A DNA stretch of 64,000 bases from Pseudomonas sp. AB6 (GCF_034314105.1 NZ_JAVIWJ010000001.1:903501-967500), one strand, 5' to 3'; positions 38,831 through 47,290 are shown, numbered from the stretch's first letter. Notes: generated from the sequence alone by a model not told the origin. A program made the numbers and translations.

Positions 38831-38852
38831 CTCTACCTGTAATTGGGTAGAG
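38831..38852. terminator. Hairpin between convergent genes
   Basis: CTCTACC pairs with GGTAGAG across an 8-base spacer, between the ends of prmB (plus) and the next gene (minus). There is no T-run. It probably acts as a bidirectional transcription barrier. Confidence 0.4.
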
Positions 38853-38937
38853 ATCCTCGCTGTCGTTGGTTTCTGAACAGGCCACCTTGGCGCAGGGTCG
38901 CCTGGGCTTGGGCGAGTCCGTACAATTACATCCCGGG

Positions 38938-39735
38938 TCAGCGGTGTGTTGCAATCCAGATCAGCAACGCCGCCTGGAACACTGCAAAGGTTACCAGGCA
39001 GGCAATCGTGAACCGCAAACCGGTGTCTTCACGTTTGAACCGGGTCAAAGTCGCTTCCTGCTGACGCATTTTCAGGTCTTGCTCTTGCAGATTTATTTCT
39101 GCCTGTTCGAGCATGTTGGCGGCATCGATAATCTCTAATATCTGGAGTTTGTCGTTGTTCCAGGTGCTGTGCAATTGCCCCATCAGCACCTCTTTAATGG
39201 TGCCTTTCAGGTGCTGAGCATCAGCGTATGCGACTTCAAAGCCTAACGCTTTAAGAAAGCTGTCTCGGCGCAGGCGTGTATCGTCGTTAAGGGCATCTTT
39301 GCTGGCAAGCGCAATGCCATTGACGGTGTAGTGCGACCATCTTTTTCGAGCCCAAGACGTGGCGTATGCCGCCATGTATCGACCGATTCCGCGGTTCCAG
39401 GGTTCGATCTGCAATCCTGACTCGGGGACGTACCGGATGCGGTGAGTGAGGTGATCGACCCACACGTCCAAGTGATTTTGTTCTTTGCGTACCCGTTGCC
39501 CGGGCAATTGAATATTCAGGCGAAGTAAGCTGATTTCCTTGCTGTGGCGTTCCACCCGTCCAAACTGCACAAAGCGCAGAGGACGTATGCCAGTAATGCG
39601 GTGAGTAGGGAGGGGCGCCAGACGCAGCATTTGAAACAGGTCTGGCTGGACCTCCGCCCAGGGTAAAAGGGCCGGTTCGGGCTCAGTGGCTGGCGTGTCG
39701 GTGTCGGTGTCGGTTGAGTCTTGAGTATCGGTCAT
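38938..39735 (-). CDS. Uncharacterised protein with a C-terminal membrane anchor
   Basis: A 265-residue protein started at ATG 39735 (AGGA upstream). The first ~25 residues are Asp/Thr-rich (MTDTQDSTDTDTDTPATEPE). The middle is soluble (~50-200) with WVDHLTHRIRYVPESGLQIE and RGIGRYMAAYATSWARKRW. A predicted coiled segment (~205-240, MLEQAEINLQEQDLKMRQQE) precedes one C-terminal membrane helix (IACLVTFAVFQAALLIWIAT). I do not recognise the family. The tail-anchored layout suggests a cytoplasmic-facing membrane protein. Confidence 0.65.
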   Translation of the reverse strand: MTDTQDSTDTDTDTPATEPEPALLPWAEVQPDLFQMLRLAPLPTHRITGIRPLRFVQFGRVERHSKEISLLRLNIQLPGQRVRKEQNHLDVWVDHLTHRIRYVPESGLQIEPWNRGIGRYMAAYATSWARKRWSHYTVNGIALASKDALNDDTRLRRDSFLKALGFEVAYADAQHLKGTIKEVLMGQLHSTWNNDKLQILEIIDAANMLEQAEINLQEQDLKMRQQEATLTRFKREDTGLRFTIACLVTFAVFQAALLIWIATHR

Positions 39736-39864
39736 ATCAGCAATCCTGCGTTTCAGGCACCAGGCAGCAATCTCCGTGTCAGCCACCTGCTATCGGCTGC
39801 TTGGTCCAAGACTGTAGGGTGCTACCCATTTGATGGTTGGGCTGATGCAGACACTATCAAGTCG

Positions 39865-40860
39865 TTAGCCGGCGGGGAGCGAGCCAATAAAATGCAGAAT
39901 ACGCGCTGAAAGCTCGCTGGCGAGAGGTAGCTGTGGGTCTTTGTAGGAGGCCAGTTGTTGCTTAAGGTCATTGGGCACAATACGCATCACGTGATTCATG
40001 CCGTCAATAACTGCCAACTCGGCATCTGGTTTAGCTGTATGCAGCCGTTCAGCATCACCCACACCGACTTGAATGTCATGGCTACCTTGAATGATCAGCG
40101 CTGGCACTTGCAGCTTGCCGAACGCTTTGGCCGGGTCCTGATGAAACAATGAAATCAAATACGGCTGCACGCTGGGGCGGAACACCACCTCCAATGCTGG
40201 CGGCACGTTATCGTCGGTGCGCCCTGCTTTTAACGATTCAATGAGTTGGTTGCTGCGTAGCAGTAATGCGGGTGGCAACCGGTAATGCAACTGTTCTCGC
40301 ACCACCTCATCCACCGGGCGTCCGGTACCGGCGATAGAAATCACGGCGGCGGCGCCAGCTTTTTGCGCGGCAAGGGAAGCGACCAGTGCCCCTTCGCTGT
40401 GCCCCATCAAGATCAACGGCCCCAGGCGCGAGTCAGCTTTGAGTTTTTGGCTCCAGGCTACGGCGTCGGCCACATAGGCTTCGATACTTAAATTACGCTC
40501 ATCGGGCGTTGCTGCCTTGCTCGCCGCTACACCTCGTTTGTCGTAGCGCACGCTGGCAATGTTGTGCCTGGCGAGAATCTTTGCCAGCCGCTCCATGCTG
40601 TCGTTGCGCCCGCCATCGGTATTATTGCCGTCGCGATCAGTGGGTCCGGAGCCGGAAATCATCAACACTACCGGTACCGGCGCGTCCGACTTGGGCAGTA
40701 CCAAGGTGCCAAACAGTTCGCCGGTCCCGGTATCGAGACTGATGGGGCGTTGCAATATAACGGTCGGTGCAACGGTCGGAGCGGGAGCGGCCTGAACAAA
40801 TCCACTGAGCAATGGAATAATCAAGGTGATAAGACGGGTAACAGCGATGACTCGTAACAT
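39865..40860 (-). CDS. Secreted alpha/beta hydrolase
   Basis: A 331-residue protein with an N-terminal signal peptide (ending GFVQA). The hydrolase fold keeps the nucleophile elbow GHSEG ([16 protein letters not shown]), the acid in QGSHDIQVG and the final His in DGMNHVMRI. The N-terminal strand [20 protein letters not shown] and the oxyanion region [12 protein letters not shown] are typical of dienelactone-hydrolase/peptidase-S9-like esterases. The substrate is unknown. It is divergent from aroC. Confidence 0.88.
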   Translation of the reverse strand: MLRVIAVTRLITLIIPLLSGFVQAAPAPTVAPTVILQRPISLDTGTGELFGTLVLPKSDAPVPVVLMISGSGPTDRDGNNTDGGRNDSMERLAKILARHNIASVRYDKRGVAASKAATPDERNLSIEAYVADAVAWSQKLKADSRLGPLILMGHSEGALVASLAAQKAGAAAVISIAGTGRPVDEVVREQLHYRLPPALLLRSNQLIESLKAGRTDDNVPPALEVVFRPSVQPYLISLFHQDPAKAFGKLQVPALIIQGSHDIQVGVGDAERLHTAKPDAELAVIDGMNHVMRIVPNDLKQQLASYKDPQLPLASELSARILHFIGSLPAG

Positions 40861-41000
40861 CTAGAGGGCCACGTTCAGTAAGAGTGCCGATTGGACGCGT
40901 CCTTATGTATAAGGTTCGGTGCCAGAAGGATGAACTACGCAGGCAGCCTGCGTATACTGGCGCACTTGTTATTTTGATGTTTTTCTGCGGAGCGTCCTGC

Positions 41001-42092
41001 ATGTCCGGCAACACCTACGGCAAGCTGTTCACTGTCACCACTGCCGGCGAAAGCCATGGTCCAGCATTGGTTGCAATTGTTGACGGCTGCCCGCCGGGGC
41101 TAGAACTGTCGTCGCACGACCTTCAACGTGACCTTGACCGCCGCAAGCCTGGCACCAGTCGCCACACCACCCAGCGCCAGGAAGCCGATGAGGTCGAGAT
41201 TCTGTCGGGGGTGTTCGAAGGCAAGACCACGGGCACCCCAATTGGCCTGTTGATTCGCAACACCGATCAGAAGTCCAAAGACTATTCGGCGATTCAGGAC
41301 GTGTTCCGCCCCGCCCACGCCGACTACACCTACCACCACAAATATGGGGTACGTGATTATCGTGGAGGCGGACGTAGTTCTGCCCGCGAAACCGCCATGC
41401 GTGTGGCTGCCGGCGCCATTGCCAAGAAGTATCTGGCCACCCAAGGTATTCAAATTCGCGGTTACATGAGCCAGTTGGGGCCAATCGAAATCCCTTTCAA
41501 AACCTGGGAATCGGTGGAGCAAAACGCATTTTTCTGTCCTGACCCGGAGAAAGTGCGAGAACTTGAGGCTTACATGGATCAATTGCGCCGAGATCAGGAT
41601 TCAGTCGGAGCGAAAATCACTGTCGTGGCCGAGGGCGTCAAGCCGGGCCTCGGCGAGCCGATTTTTGACCGTCTGGATGCTGAACTGGCTCATGCGCTAA
41701 TGAGCATAAATGCGGTCAAGGGCGTTGAAATTGGCGCCGGTTTCGCCAGCGTTGCCCAGCGCGGCACCGAACACCGTGATGAACTGACACCCGATGGTTT
41801 CCTGTCGAACAATTCCGGCGGTATTTTAGGCGGTATTTCGTCTGGGCAGCCTATCGTTGCTCATCTTGCACTCAAGCCGACGTCCAGTATCACCACGCCA
41901 GGGCACTCCATCGACGTGAATGGCAATGCGGCGGACGTCATTACCAAAGGTCGCCATGATCCGTGCGTTGGCATTCGTGCCACGCCCATTGCCGAAGCAA
42001 TGATGGCCCTCGTTTTGATGGATCACCTGTTGCGTAATCGAGGTCAGAACGCTGATGTGCGGGTCTCGACGCCCATTTTGGGTCAACTGTAA
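41001..42092 (+). CDS. aroC: Chorismate synthase
   Basis: Final step of the shikimate pathway: EPSP to chorismate, with reduced FMN. The 363-residue protein starts [20 protein letters not shown]. It carries the family signatures [38 protein letters not shown] and [20 protein letters not shown] 41001 gives standard length, and an upstream TGCGGAG serves as ribosome-binding site. It heads the conserved aroC-MFS-mtnB-mtnD-mtnC run. Confidence 0.98.
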   Translation: MSGNTYGKLFTVTTAGESHGPALVAIVDGCPPGLELSSHDLQRDLDRRKPGTSRHTTQRQEADEVEILSGVFEGKTTGTPIGLLIRNTDQKSKDYSAIQDVFRPAHADYTYHHKYGVRDYRGGGRSSARETAMRVAAGAIAKKYLATQGIQIRGYMSQLGPIEIPFKTWESVEQNAFFCPDPEKVRELEAYMDQLRRDQDSVGAKITVVAEGVKPGLGEPIFDRLDAELAHALMSINAVKGVEIGAGFASVAQRGTEHRDELTPDGFLSNNSGGILGGISSGQPIVAHLALKPTSSITTPGHSIDVNGNAADVITKGRHDPCVGIRATPIAEAMMALVLMDHLLRNRGQNADVRVSTPILGQL

Positions 42093-42129
42093 TGCCTGAT
42101 GACGGCGCAGGTGCCACGGCGCTTTAGTT

Positions 42130-43314
42130 GTGGTAGCGCTTCTAAAGGGCTCGGCAGCGCTGACTCCCGGTCCGATCCCTTATTGGCGGTTGTCCAGTTT
42201 CTATCTGTTCTACTTTGCGCTGCTTGGATCGACCGCCCCTTTTCTGGCGTTGTACTTCGACCATCTTGGTTTTTCCAGCGCGCGCATCGGTGAACTGGTG
42301 GCAATCCCCATGCTGATGCGCTGCATCGCCCCCAATATTTGGGGTTGGCTGGGGGATTACACCGGACGCCGTCTGGCCATCGTGCGGCTTGGGGCAATCT
42401 GCACTTTGCTGTCCTTTTCCTTGATTCTGTTCGACAAAAGTTATGCTTGGCTGGCGATGGTCATGGCGCTGCAAGCTTTCTTCTGGCACGCCGTGTTACC
42501 GCAGTTCGAAGTCATTACATTGGCGCATCTGCATGGGCAAACGTCGCGCTACAGCCAGGTTCGATTGTGGGGTTCTATAGGGTTCATTCTCACCGTCGTC
42601 GCTTTAGGCCGCTTGTTTGAGTGGTCGAGTCTGGATGCCTACCCGCAAGCACTGCTGTTAATCATGGCTGGAATTGTCGTTAGCAGCGCGTGGGTACCAA
42701 ATGCGCAACCGCTGTTCTCGGCGCAGCGGCCAGAAGCTGGAGGGTTTTTGAAGCAGCTCGGTCGGCCCGGCGTGCTGGCTTTTTTTGGCTGCGTAGCGCT
42801 GATGCAGCTAAGCCATGGCCCTTACTACACTTTTTTGACGCTGCACCTCGAACACTTGGGCTACAGTCGCGGCGTCATTGGGTTGCTATGGGCCTTGGGT
42901 GTAGTCGCTGAGGTTTTGATGTTTTTGTCGATGAGCCGAATTTTGCGGCGGTTTTCGGTCCGGCAGGTGTTGCTTGCCAGTTTTCTCCTGGCTGCGTTGC
43001 GCTGGATATTGTTGGGCAGTTTCGCCGAATACTTGCCAATATTGATTGTTGCCCAGGCGCTTCACGCTGCGACCTTCGGCAGCTTTCACGCGGCGGCTAT
43101 CCATTTTGTGCAGCGCAGTTTTGGCCCTCAACAACAAGGGCAAGGTCAGGCCCTGTATGCCGCGTTGTCTGGGACAGGCGGTGCATTGGGGGCTTTGTAT
43201 TCCGGTTATAGCTGGACCGTGTTGGGGCCAAACTGGACCTTCAGTATTGCCAGCCTTGCAGCGTTGGCCGCTGCCGTCATGATTGCGACACGAATGAAAG
43301 AGGACAGGGCATGA
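42130..43314 (+). CDS. MFS transporter (aroC-linked, HCA/NHS-type)
   Basis: A 394-residue, 12-helix major-facilitator protein of the subfamily that includes 3-phenylpropionate (HcaT) and nucleoside transporters. Its opening PGPIPYWRLSSFYLFYFALL and motif-A-like WGWLGDYTGRRLAIVRLGAI are characteristic. The start is probably GTG 42130; the ribosome-binding site is weak. It sits between aroC and mtnB, and its stop overlaps the mtnB start (ATGA), so it is translated with the methionine-salvage genes. The substrate is unknown; the position suggests a link to methylthioadenosine or aromatic metabolism (inference). Confidence 0.88.
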   Translation: MVALLKGSAALTPGPIPYWRLSSFYLFYFALLGSTAPFLALYFDHLGFSSARIGELVAIPMLMRCIAPNIWGWLGDYTGRRLAIVRLGAICTLLSFSLILFDKSYAWLAMVMALQAFFWHAVLPQFEVITLAHLHGQTSRYSQVRLWGSIGFILTVVALGRLFEWSSLDAYPQALLLIMAGIVVSSAWVPNAQPLFSAQRPEAGGFLKQLGRPGVLAFFGCVALMQLSHGPYYTFLTLHLEHLGYSRGVIGLLWALGVVAEVLMFLSMSRILRRFSVRQVLLASFLLAALRWILLGSFAEYLPILIVAQALHAATFGSFHAAAIHFVQRSFGPQQQGQGQALYAALSGTGGALGALYSGYSWTVLGPNWTFSIASLAALAAAVMIATRMKEDRA

Positions 43315-43940
43315 CTCGCGAACAACTCGCCCAACAGATTATCGAAGCCGGGCGCTTCCTATACAGCCGTGGTTGGTCTCCGGCCACCAGCAGTAATTAC
43401 TCGACGCGCTTATCGGCGACCACCGCATTGTTGACGGCATCGGGAAAGCATAAAGGGCAGCTAATGCCTGACGACATATTGGTCACTGACTTGTCCGGCA
43501 ACAGTCTTGAACCGGGGAAAAAACCTTCGGCCGAGACACTGCTTCACACCCAGCTCTACCGCTGTCGCCCACAGATAGGCGCGGTGTTGCACACCCATTC
43601 GGTCAATGCGACCGTGCTGTCGCGCCTGACGCCGGGTGATCATTTGATGTTTGAAAACTACGAACTGCAAAAAGCGTTTGCCGGAGTGGCGAGCCATGAA
43701 TCCCAGGTTGTCGTGCCTATTTTCGACAATGATCAAGACATTGCCCGGCTAGCGGAGAAGGTGCAGCCTTGGCTGGACGCTCACATCAATTGTCCAGGCT
43801 ATCTGATTCGCGGCCATGGCCTTTACACCTGGGGGGCGCAGATGAGTGATGCGTTGCGCCAGATCGAAGCGTTTGAATTTTTGTTCGAGTGCGAGCTAAA
43901 AATCCGCTCAGTACTCAATGTCAAGGAGTTGCCGCTGTGA
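43311..43940 (+). CDS. mtnB: Methylthioribulose-1-phosphate dehydratase
   Basis: Methionine-salvage step from 5-methylthioribulose-1-P to 2,3-diketo-5-methylthiopentyl-1-P. The 209-residue class II aldolase-fold enzyme binds zinc through His residues in HTHSVNATVLSRLTPG and GYLIRGHGLYTWG. The opening ARFLYSRG-like segment (EAGRFLYSRGWSPATSSNYS) and TASGKHKGQL are typical. The start overlaps the upstream MFS stop (ATGA) and its stop overlaps the mtnD start (GTGA), so translation is coupled. Confidence 0.95.
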   Translation: MTREQLAQQIIEAGRFLYSRGWSPATSSNYSTRLSATTALLTASGKHKGQLMPDDILVTDLSGNSLEPGKKPSAETLLHTQLYRCRPQIGAVLHTHSVNATVLSRLTPGDHLMFENYELQKAFAGVASHESQVVVPIFDNDQDIARLAEKVQPWLDAHINCPGYLIRGHGLYTWGAQMSDALRQIEAFEFLFECELKIRSVLNVKELPL

Positions 43941-44482
43941 GCAGCCTGTCCGTTTATCACGTTTCTAGTCCTTGTTTTCCGAACAAGGTGTTGACCCATG
44001 TAGAAGATATTGCCTCAACCTTGGCCGAGCACGGGGTCGGTTTTGATCGCTGGCAAGCGTCGGCTCCTATTACCCCAGGTGCCTCTCAGGAAGAGGTGAT
44101 AGCGGCCTATCAAGTGCAAATCGATAGGCTCATGACTGAGCGCGGTTACGTCACCGTGGATGTAATCAGTCTTGATCGCGACCATCCACAAAAAGTTGAA
44201 TTGCGTGCCAAATTTCTCGATGAACATCAGCACGGCGAAGACGAAGTGCGTTTCTTCGTTGCCGGTCGCGGATTATTCACACTGCACATAGAGGATTATG
44301 TGTACGCAGTGCTGTGCGAAAAAAATGACCTGATCACGGTGCCCGCGGGCACGCGGCATTGGTTCGACATGGGCGAACACCCGCATTTTGTTGCGATTCG
44401 CTTATTTAATAACCCAGAAGGTTGGGTCGCGAAGTTCACGGGCGATCAGATTGCCAGCCAATTTCCTCGTCTTGAAGATTGA
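43937..44482 (+). CDS. mtnD: Acireductone dioxygenase
   Basis: Converts acireductone plus O2 to the keto acid precursor of methionine (Fe form) in the salvage pathway. The 181-residue cupin starts at GTG 43937, overlapping the mtnB stop (GTGA). Metal ligands are visible in [20 protein letters not shown] (H-x-H-x3-4-E) and the later His of [20 protein letters not shown]. Coupled to mtnB and followed by mtnC after 16 bases. Confidence 0.95.
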   Translation: MSSLSVYHVSSPCFPNKVLTHVEDIASTLAEHGVGFDRWQASAPITPGASQEEVIAAYQVQIDRLMTERGYVTVDVISLDRDHPQKVELRAKFLDEHQHGEDEVRFFVAGRGLFTLHIEDYVYAVLCEKNDLITVPAGTRHWFDMGEHPHFVAIRLFNNPEGWVAKFTGDQIASQFPRLED

Positions 44483-44498
44483 TAGAGCCGGAGTTCGA

Positions 44499-45182
44499 AT
44501 GCCGATTAAAGTTGTCCTGACGGACATTGAGGGCACCACCAGCGCGGTCAGTTTCGTGTTTGATGTGTTGTTTCCTTATGCCGCCAAGCACCTTCCTGAA
44601 TTTGTCCGTCAAGAAGCTACTCAGCCGGCCGTGGCGTTGCAATTGCAGGCGGTGCGTGATCAAAGCGCCAAGCCCGGCGCAGACGTTGAACAGGTGATCG
44701 AAATCCTCCTGGAGTGGATCGCTGACGACCGCAAAGCAACACCGCTCAAAGCTCTGCAAGGTATGGTTTGGGAGCGGGGCTATCGGGCGGGACAACTTAA
44801 GGGCCATGTTTATCCAGATGCTGTTGAAGCATTAAAGCGCTGGCATCAGGAAGGTTATGCGTTGTATGTCTATTCTTCAGGCTCAATTCAGGCTCAGCAG
44901 CTAATTTTTGGGTGTTCAGAGGCGGGTGACTTATCTCGATTGTTCAGTGGCTACTTCGATACGACATCAGGCCCCAAGCGCGAGCCTGAATCGTACCGAA
45001 ACATCACCGCAGCGATTGGCAACCCAGCCGAGGAGATTCTGTTTCTTTCCGATATCGTCGAAGAGCTGGACGCTGCGCAGCAGGCGGGCATGGCCACCTG
45101 TGGCCTTGTGCGTGGCAGTGGTGAGTTGATCGGGCATGCAAATGTTGGCAGCTTTGCTGTGATTGATCTAAGCGGATTCTGA
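44499..45182 (+). CDS. mtnC: Acireductone synthase (enolase-phosphatase E1)
   Basis: Bifunctional HAD enzyme forming acireductone from 2,3-diketo-5-methylthiopentyl-1-P. The 227-residue protein starts at ATG 44499 with CCGGAG upstream. HAD motif I is [20 protein letters not shown], motif II is [13 protein letters not shown], and motif IV is [14 protein letters not shown]. It ends the aroC-mtn run. Methylthioadenosine, the pathway input, is also a by-product of acyl-homoserine-lactone synthesis, and a LuxR-type gene follows. Confidence 0.95.
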   Translation: MPIKVVLTDIEGTTSAVSFVFDVLFPYAAKHLPEFVRQEATQPAVALQLQAVRDQSAKPGADVEQVIEILLEWIADDRKATPLKALQGMVWERGYRAGQLKGHVYPDAVEALKRWHQEGYALYVYSSGSIQAQQLIFGCSEAGDLSRLFSGYFDTTSGPKREPESYRNITAAIGNPAEEILFLSDIVEELDAAQQAGMATCGLVRGSGELIGHANVGSFAVIDLSGF

Positions 45183-45189
45183 AGCCTAT

Positions 45190-45210
45190 CGCCCTCCCTC
45201 CGGGTGGGCG
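45190..45210 (+). terminator. Weak hairpin after mtnC
   Basis: CGCCCTCCC pairs with GGGTGGGCG (one mismatch) across a 3-base loop, 8 bases after the mtnC stop. The tail is not T-rich, so it is a weak or factor-dependent terminator at best. Confidence 0.4.
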
Positions 45211-45257
45211 GTAATTGTAGGTTGTGCGTTTTTATCTCGTAGGAAGTTTCTCTTTGT

Positions 45258-45274
45258 CAGGTAAGTAACACCTG
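45258..45274. promoter_or_regulatory. Inverted repeat upstream of the LuxR-type gene
   Basis: CAGGT at 45258-45262 and ACCTG at 45270-45274 flank a 7-base spacer, about 115 bases before the luxR-type start. It could be an autoregulatory site, but it differs from the lux-box-like palindrome at 47273-47288 in spacing and half-site order. Confidence 0.3.
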
Positions 45275-45387
45275 TTTGTTATTTCGTGGATTTTTTAAAG
45301 TCTTTTACTGTGCAACTCTTGGTCAGCCGCTAAGTTAGGTCTTGGAGGGCACTAGAGCGACAAATGTCGGGGTAAGGGAGAATAAGA

Positions 45388-46110
45388 ATGGAAAGTCTTG
45401 ATTCATTGAATAACGATTTAAATCAGCTCATTCAACAGATGATTATCAGCATCACAGAGCTTAACGGTGACAAGGCAATCGAAAATGCCCTTGAATGGTT
45501 GCGGTGCCAATGTTGCTGTGAGCGCGCCCTGTTTTATCAATTCAAGGGGCCGGTATTGCTAACGTGTATCACGTCGAACGTAGACAGTATCTGGCGCGAC
45601 CTCTACCGTCATGCACGATTGTCAGTTGATGATCCGGTTGTTCGCGGTTTGCGAGAGTCACCAGGGTTTTTAGAGTGGGACTTGGCCTTTGGCATGCACC
45701 CTCCGACGCATGCATTCAAAGAACTAATTGAAGACTATATGCTGATGCCAGGCGCTTCATATGCCTATTCCAATGAAGCTCATGCCAGTCAGGGCGTCAT
45801 TACAGTTTGTTCACTCAATGCCATGAGCCGTCCCCTCACCGACAACGACCGGTATTTACTAAGCAGTCTCGTGCCTATTCTGCACATGGCCGGAAGAGGC
45901 CGGAAATTTCATACCAAAGCGCTAACCGAAAAAGAGCTTGAAGTGCTCAAGTGGGCGCGGGCAGGCAAAACAGCGTGGGAAATCGGGGTCATCCGAGAGA
46001 TTTCCGAAGCTACAGTGAAGTACCACTTCAAAAGTATTTATTCCAAATTGGGCGTTTCAAATCGGGCGCAAGCGGTGGGGGAGGCGCTGTATCAAGGCAT
46101 TCTCAAATGA
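45388..46110 (+). CDS. LuxR-type quorum-sensing transcription regulator (no LuxI nearby)
   Basis: A 240-residue regulator with an autoinducer-binding domain (~20-165) and a LuxR-type helix-turn-helix (~178-235). The acyl-homoserine-lactone pocket residues line up with TraR: Trp69 and Tyr73 (IWRDLY), Asp82 and Pro83 (SVDDPV), Trp97 (LEWDL) and Gly122 (MPGASY). The DNA-binding part reads ALTEKELEVLKWARAGKTAW then EATVKYHFKSIYSKLGVSNR. GGGAG precedes the ATG. It converges on the M29-like gene and overlaps it by 19 bp. Because W and Y are kept, it looks like a true AHL receptor, not the plant-signal PsoR/OryR type. No synthase gene is in the window, so it is a solo or answers to a distant LuxI. 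Confidence 0.9.
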   Translation: MESLDSLNNDLNQLIQQMIISITELNGDKAIENALEWLRCQCCCERALFYQFKGPVLLTCITSNVDSIWRDLYRHARLSVDDPVVRGLRESPGFLEWDLAFGMHPPTHAFKELIEDYMLMPGASYAYSNEAHASQGVITVCSLNAMSRPLTDNDRYLLSSLVPILHMAGRGRKFHTKALTEKELEVLKWARAGKTAWEIGVIREISEATVKYHFKSIYSKLGVSNRAQAVGEALYQGILK

Positions 46111-47048
46111 TTGGTTTCGGGGGCTGGCGCAGCAGCAACCCCTGGCATCAACAGGTCGATGTGGTAACCACGACGCCCATCACCCACAGCAACATGCATT
46201 CCCTCTATGCCTTCATTGAGTTGCGAGTTAATCCGGTAGTCGATGGTAGCAGCAATACTGGCGTTGACCCCGAACGCACATTCAGTCAGATGCAGGCCGC
46301 GTGGACCCGTGGCCTCGTTTAATAGCGTGCAGTAATCGCGACCAGCTACTGTGAATGATTGAACTAAATTGTCCTCTATGATTGCAGTGGCGTGGTGAAG
46401 TGCAACAAGATTTGAAAGTGCAGTCAGGGAGGTAATCAGCTGGGCTGGAATCGATGAGTCGTGGTAACCCCGCGCCAACAAAATACCGGCGACTCGGAAC
46501 GTACCGTTCAGGTTAAAAGGTCGGGGCGCGTCAGGGTCCATATGGGTGTAATGAACTTCGAGGAGTTCCGCCAGCGGGAAGATGAAGCTGTCGTGTGCGG
46601 CCTGAACATCCTCTTCAATCATCGCGTAAGGTGCGACGTCTTTGGCAATGACTAGATAGCCGAGCGTGTTCGGCCCGGTAAGGATCAGCGGTTCGTTTTT
46701 ATCGAGTAACAATAGCAGTTGTTCTTGCTGACGCATGGCCAGCTGGTAATCGGTGACGCACATTTGTTCGAGGGTATAAATCACGCTTTTAAGCGTGGGA
46801 TCGAAAGCGTGAGCTTGAGTGTAAATGGCCCGTCCTGAATTCCCGGCCGCCGCGCATTTTAACAATGATTCGGTGCCTGCTCTGCTAAGCGTAATACACA
46901 CACTGTTTATGGGCATTTTCTCCAATTCGCTTATCAATCGGGCATTAATACGATGTCGTTGTGCATGGGTAATCAATTCAATGGAATCGGTGAGCAACGT
47001 GATGTCGGTAGAATTAAAGAATTGTTCAAACTGTTCGGTTAGCTTCAT
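46092..47048 (-). CDS. M29-aminopeptidase/NicX-fold enzyme, downstream of a small peptide gene
   Basis: A 318-residue protein started at ATG 47048 (GGAG six bases upstream). Its C-terminal half resembles the M29 metallopeptidase fold shared by aminopeptidase T and the non-peptidase 2,5-dihydroxypyridine dioxygenase NicX. Blocks are LHLTECAFGVNASIA, NEGIEGMHVAVGDG and YHIDLLMPGV, giving candidate metal ligands Glu256, Glu279, His285, His296 and Asp298. The first metal-binding Glu of true M29 peptidases is not evident (NGTFRVAG instead), and the loop before the last His-x-Asp is unusually short. So it may be a non-peptidase metalloenzyme or a non-catalytic relative. It lies downstream of a 25-codon ORF and overlaps the convergent LuxR gene by 19 bp. 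The reaction is unknown. Confidence 0.7.
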   Translation of the reverse strand: MKLTEQFEQFFNSTDITLLTDSIELITHAQRHRINARLISELEKMPINSVCITLSRAGTESLLKCAAAGNSGRAIYTQAHAFDPTLKSVIYTLEQMCVTDYQLAMRQQEQLLLLLDKNEPLILTGPNTLGYLVIAKDVAPYAMIEEDVQAAHDSFIFPLAELLEVHYTHMDPDAPRPFNLNGTFRVAGILLARGYHDSSIPAQLITSLTALSNLVALHHATAIIEDNLVQSFTVAGRDYCTLLNEATGPRGLHLTECAFGVNASIAATIDYRINSQLNEGIEGMHVAVGDGRRGYHIDLLMPGVAAAPAPETNHLRMP

Positions 47049-47065
47049 GGTTAACTCCATCGCAT

Positions 47066-47102
47066 TAAGAAAACTTGCCGCAGCAACAAGCTCCGGCAAG
47101 TT
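47066..47102 (-). terminator. Terminator-like hairpin between the small peptide gene and the M29-like gene
   Basis: On the minus strand AACTTGCCG pairs perfectly with CGGCAAGTT around a 13-base loop and runs into TTCTT. It lies 19 bases after the peptide stop and 18 bases before the enzyme start. It would stop most transcripts after the peptide, or act as an attenuator controlling the enzyme. Confidence 0.75.
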
Positions 47103-47120
47103 CTAACTTACTTTCGGTTG

Positions 47121-47198
47121 TTACCACTTGGTCAGTGGGTAGAAACCGAACGAATTTTGCTGCGATGGTTTAAACCGATTGAGGGTGGAATTATTCAT
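47121..47198 (-). CDS. Candidate 25-residue peptide gene under a lux-box-like site
   Basis: Starts at ATG 47198 with GGAG 9 bases upstream, opens MNNSTLNRFKPS and ends NSFGFYPLTKW before TAA. An alternative ATG at 47213 would add five residues (MENDI) but has a poorer ribosome-binding site. The peptide has no signal sequence or membrane helix. It is Asn/Gln/Ser-rich in the first half with an aromatic C-terminus (F-G-F-Y-P-x-T-K-W). Placement before a hairpin and a metalloenzyme-type gene is the layout of a modified-peptide (RiPP-like) precursor or a regulatory leader peptide. I know no match; coding status is inferred from the ribosome-binding site and context. Confidence 0.55.
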   Translation of the reverse strand: MNNSTLNRFKPSQQNSFGFYPLTKW

Positions 47199-47270
47199 GA
47201 TGTCGTTCTCCATAATGATCAGGCGATAGGCCTGACGAGAGAAACGGTATGACGAATTTCTGTGGAATAA

Positions 47271-47290
47271 AACTACCCTGACAGGTAGGT
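47271..47290 (-). promoter_or_regulatory. lux/las-box-like operator in front of the peptide gene
   Basis: On the minus strand the site reads ACCTACCTGTCAGGGTAGTT: half-sites CTACC and GGTAG with a 6-base spacer, fitting the CT-N12-AG pattern of Pseudomonas las/rhl boxes. The inner end is 74 bases from the peptide ATG. A weak -10 (CATACC) sits about 20 bases downstream, so the box would overlap the -35 position, as expected for LuxR-type activation. Confidence 0.65.

Noticed and set aside
38831..38852. CTACC...GGTAG palindrome resembling a second lux box
   Set aside because: Half-sites are 8 bases apart (CT-N14-AG), and it lies between two converging gene ends, so a terminator is the better reading.
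47121..47198. PqqA-like precursor for the 25-residue ORF
   Set aside because: Length is similar but the E-x3-Y motif is missing and no pqq genes are near.
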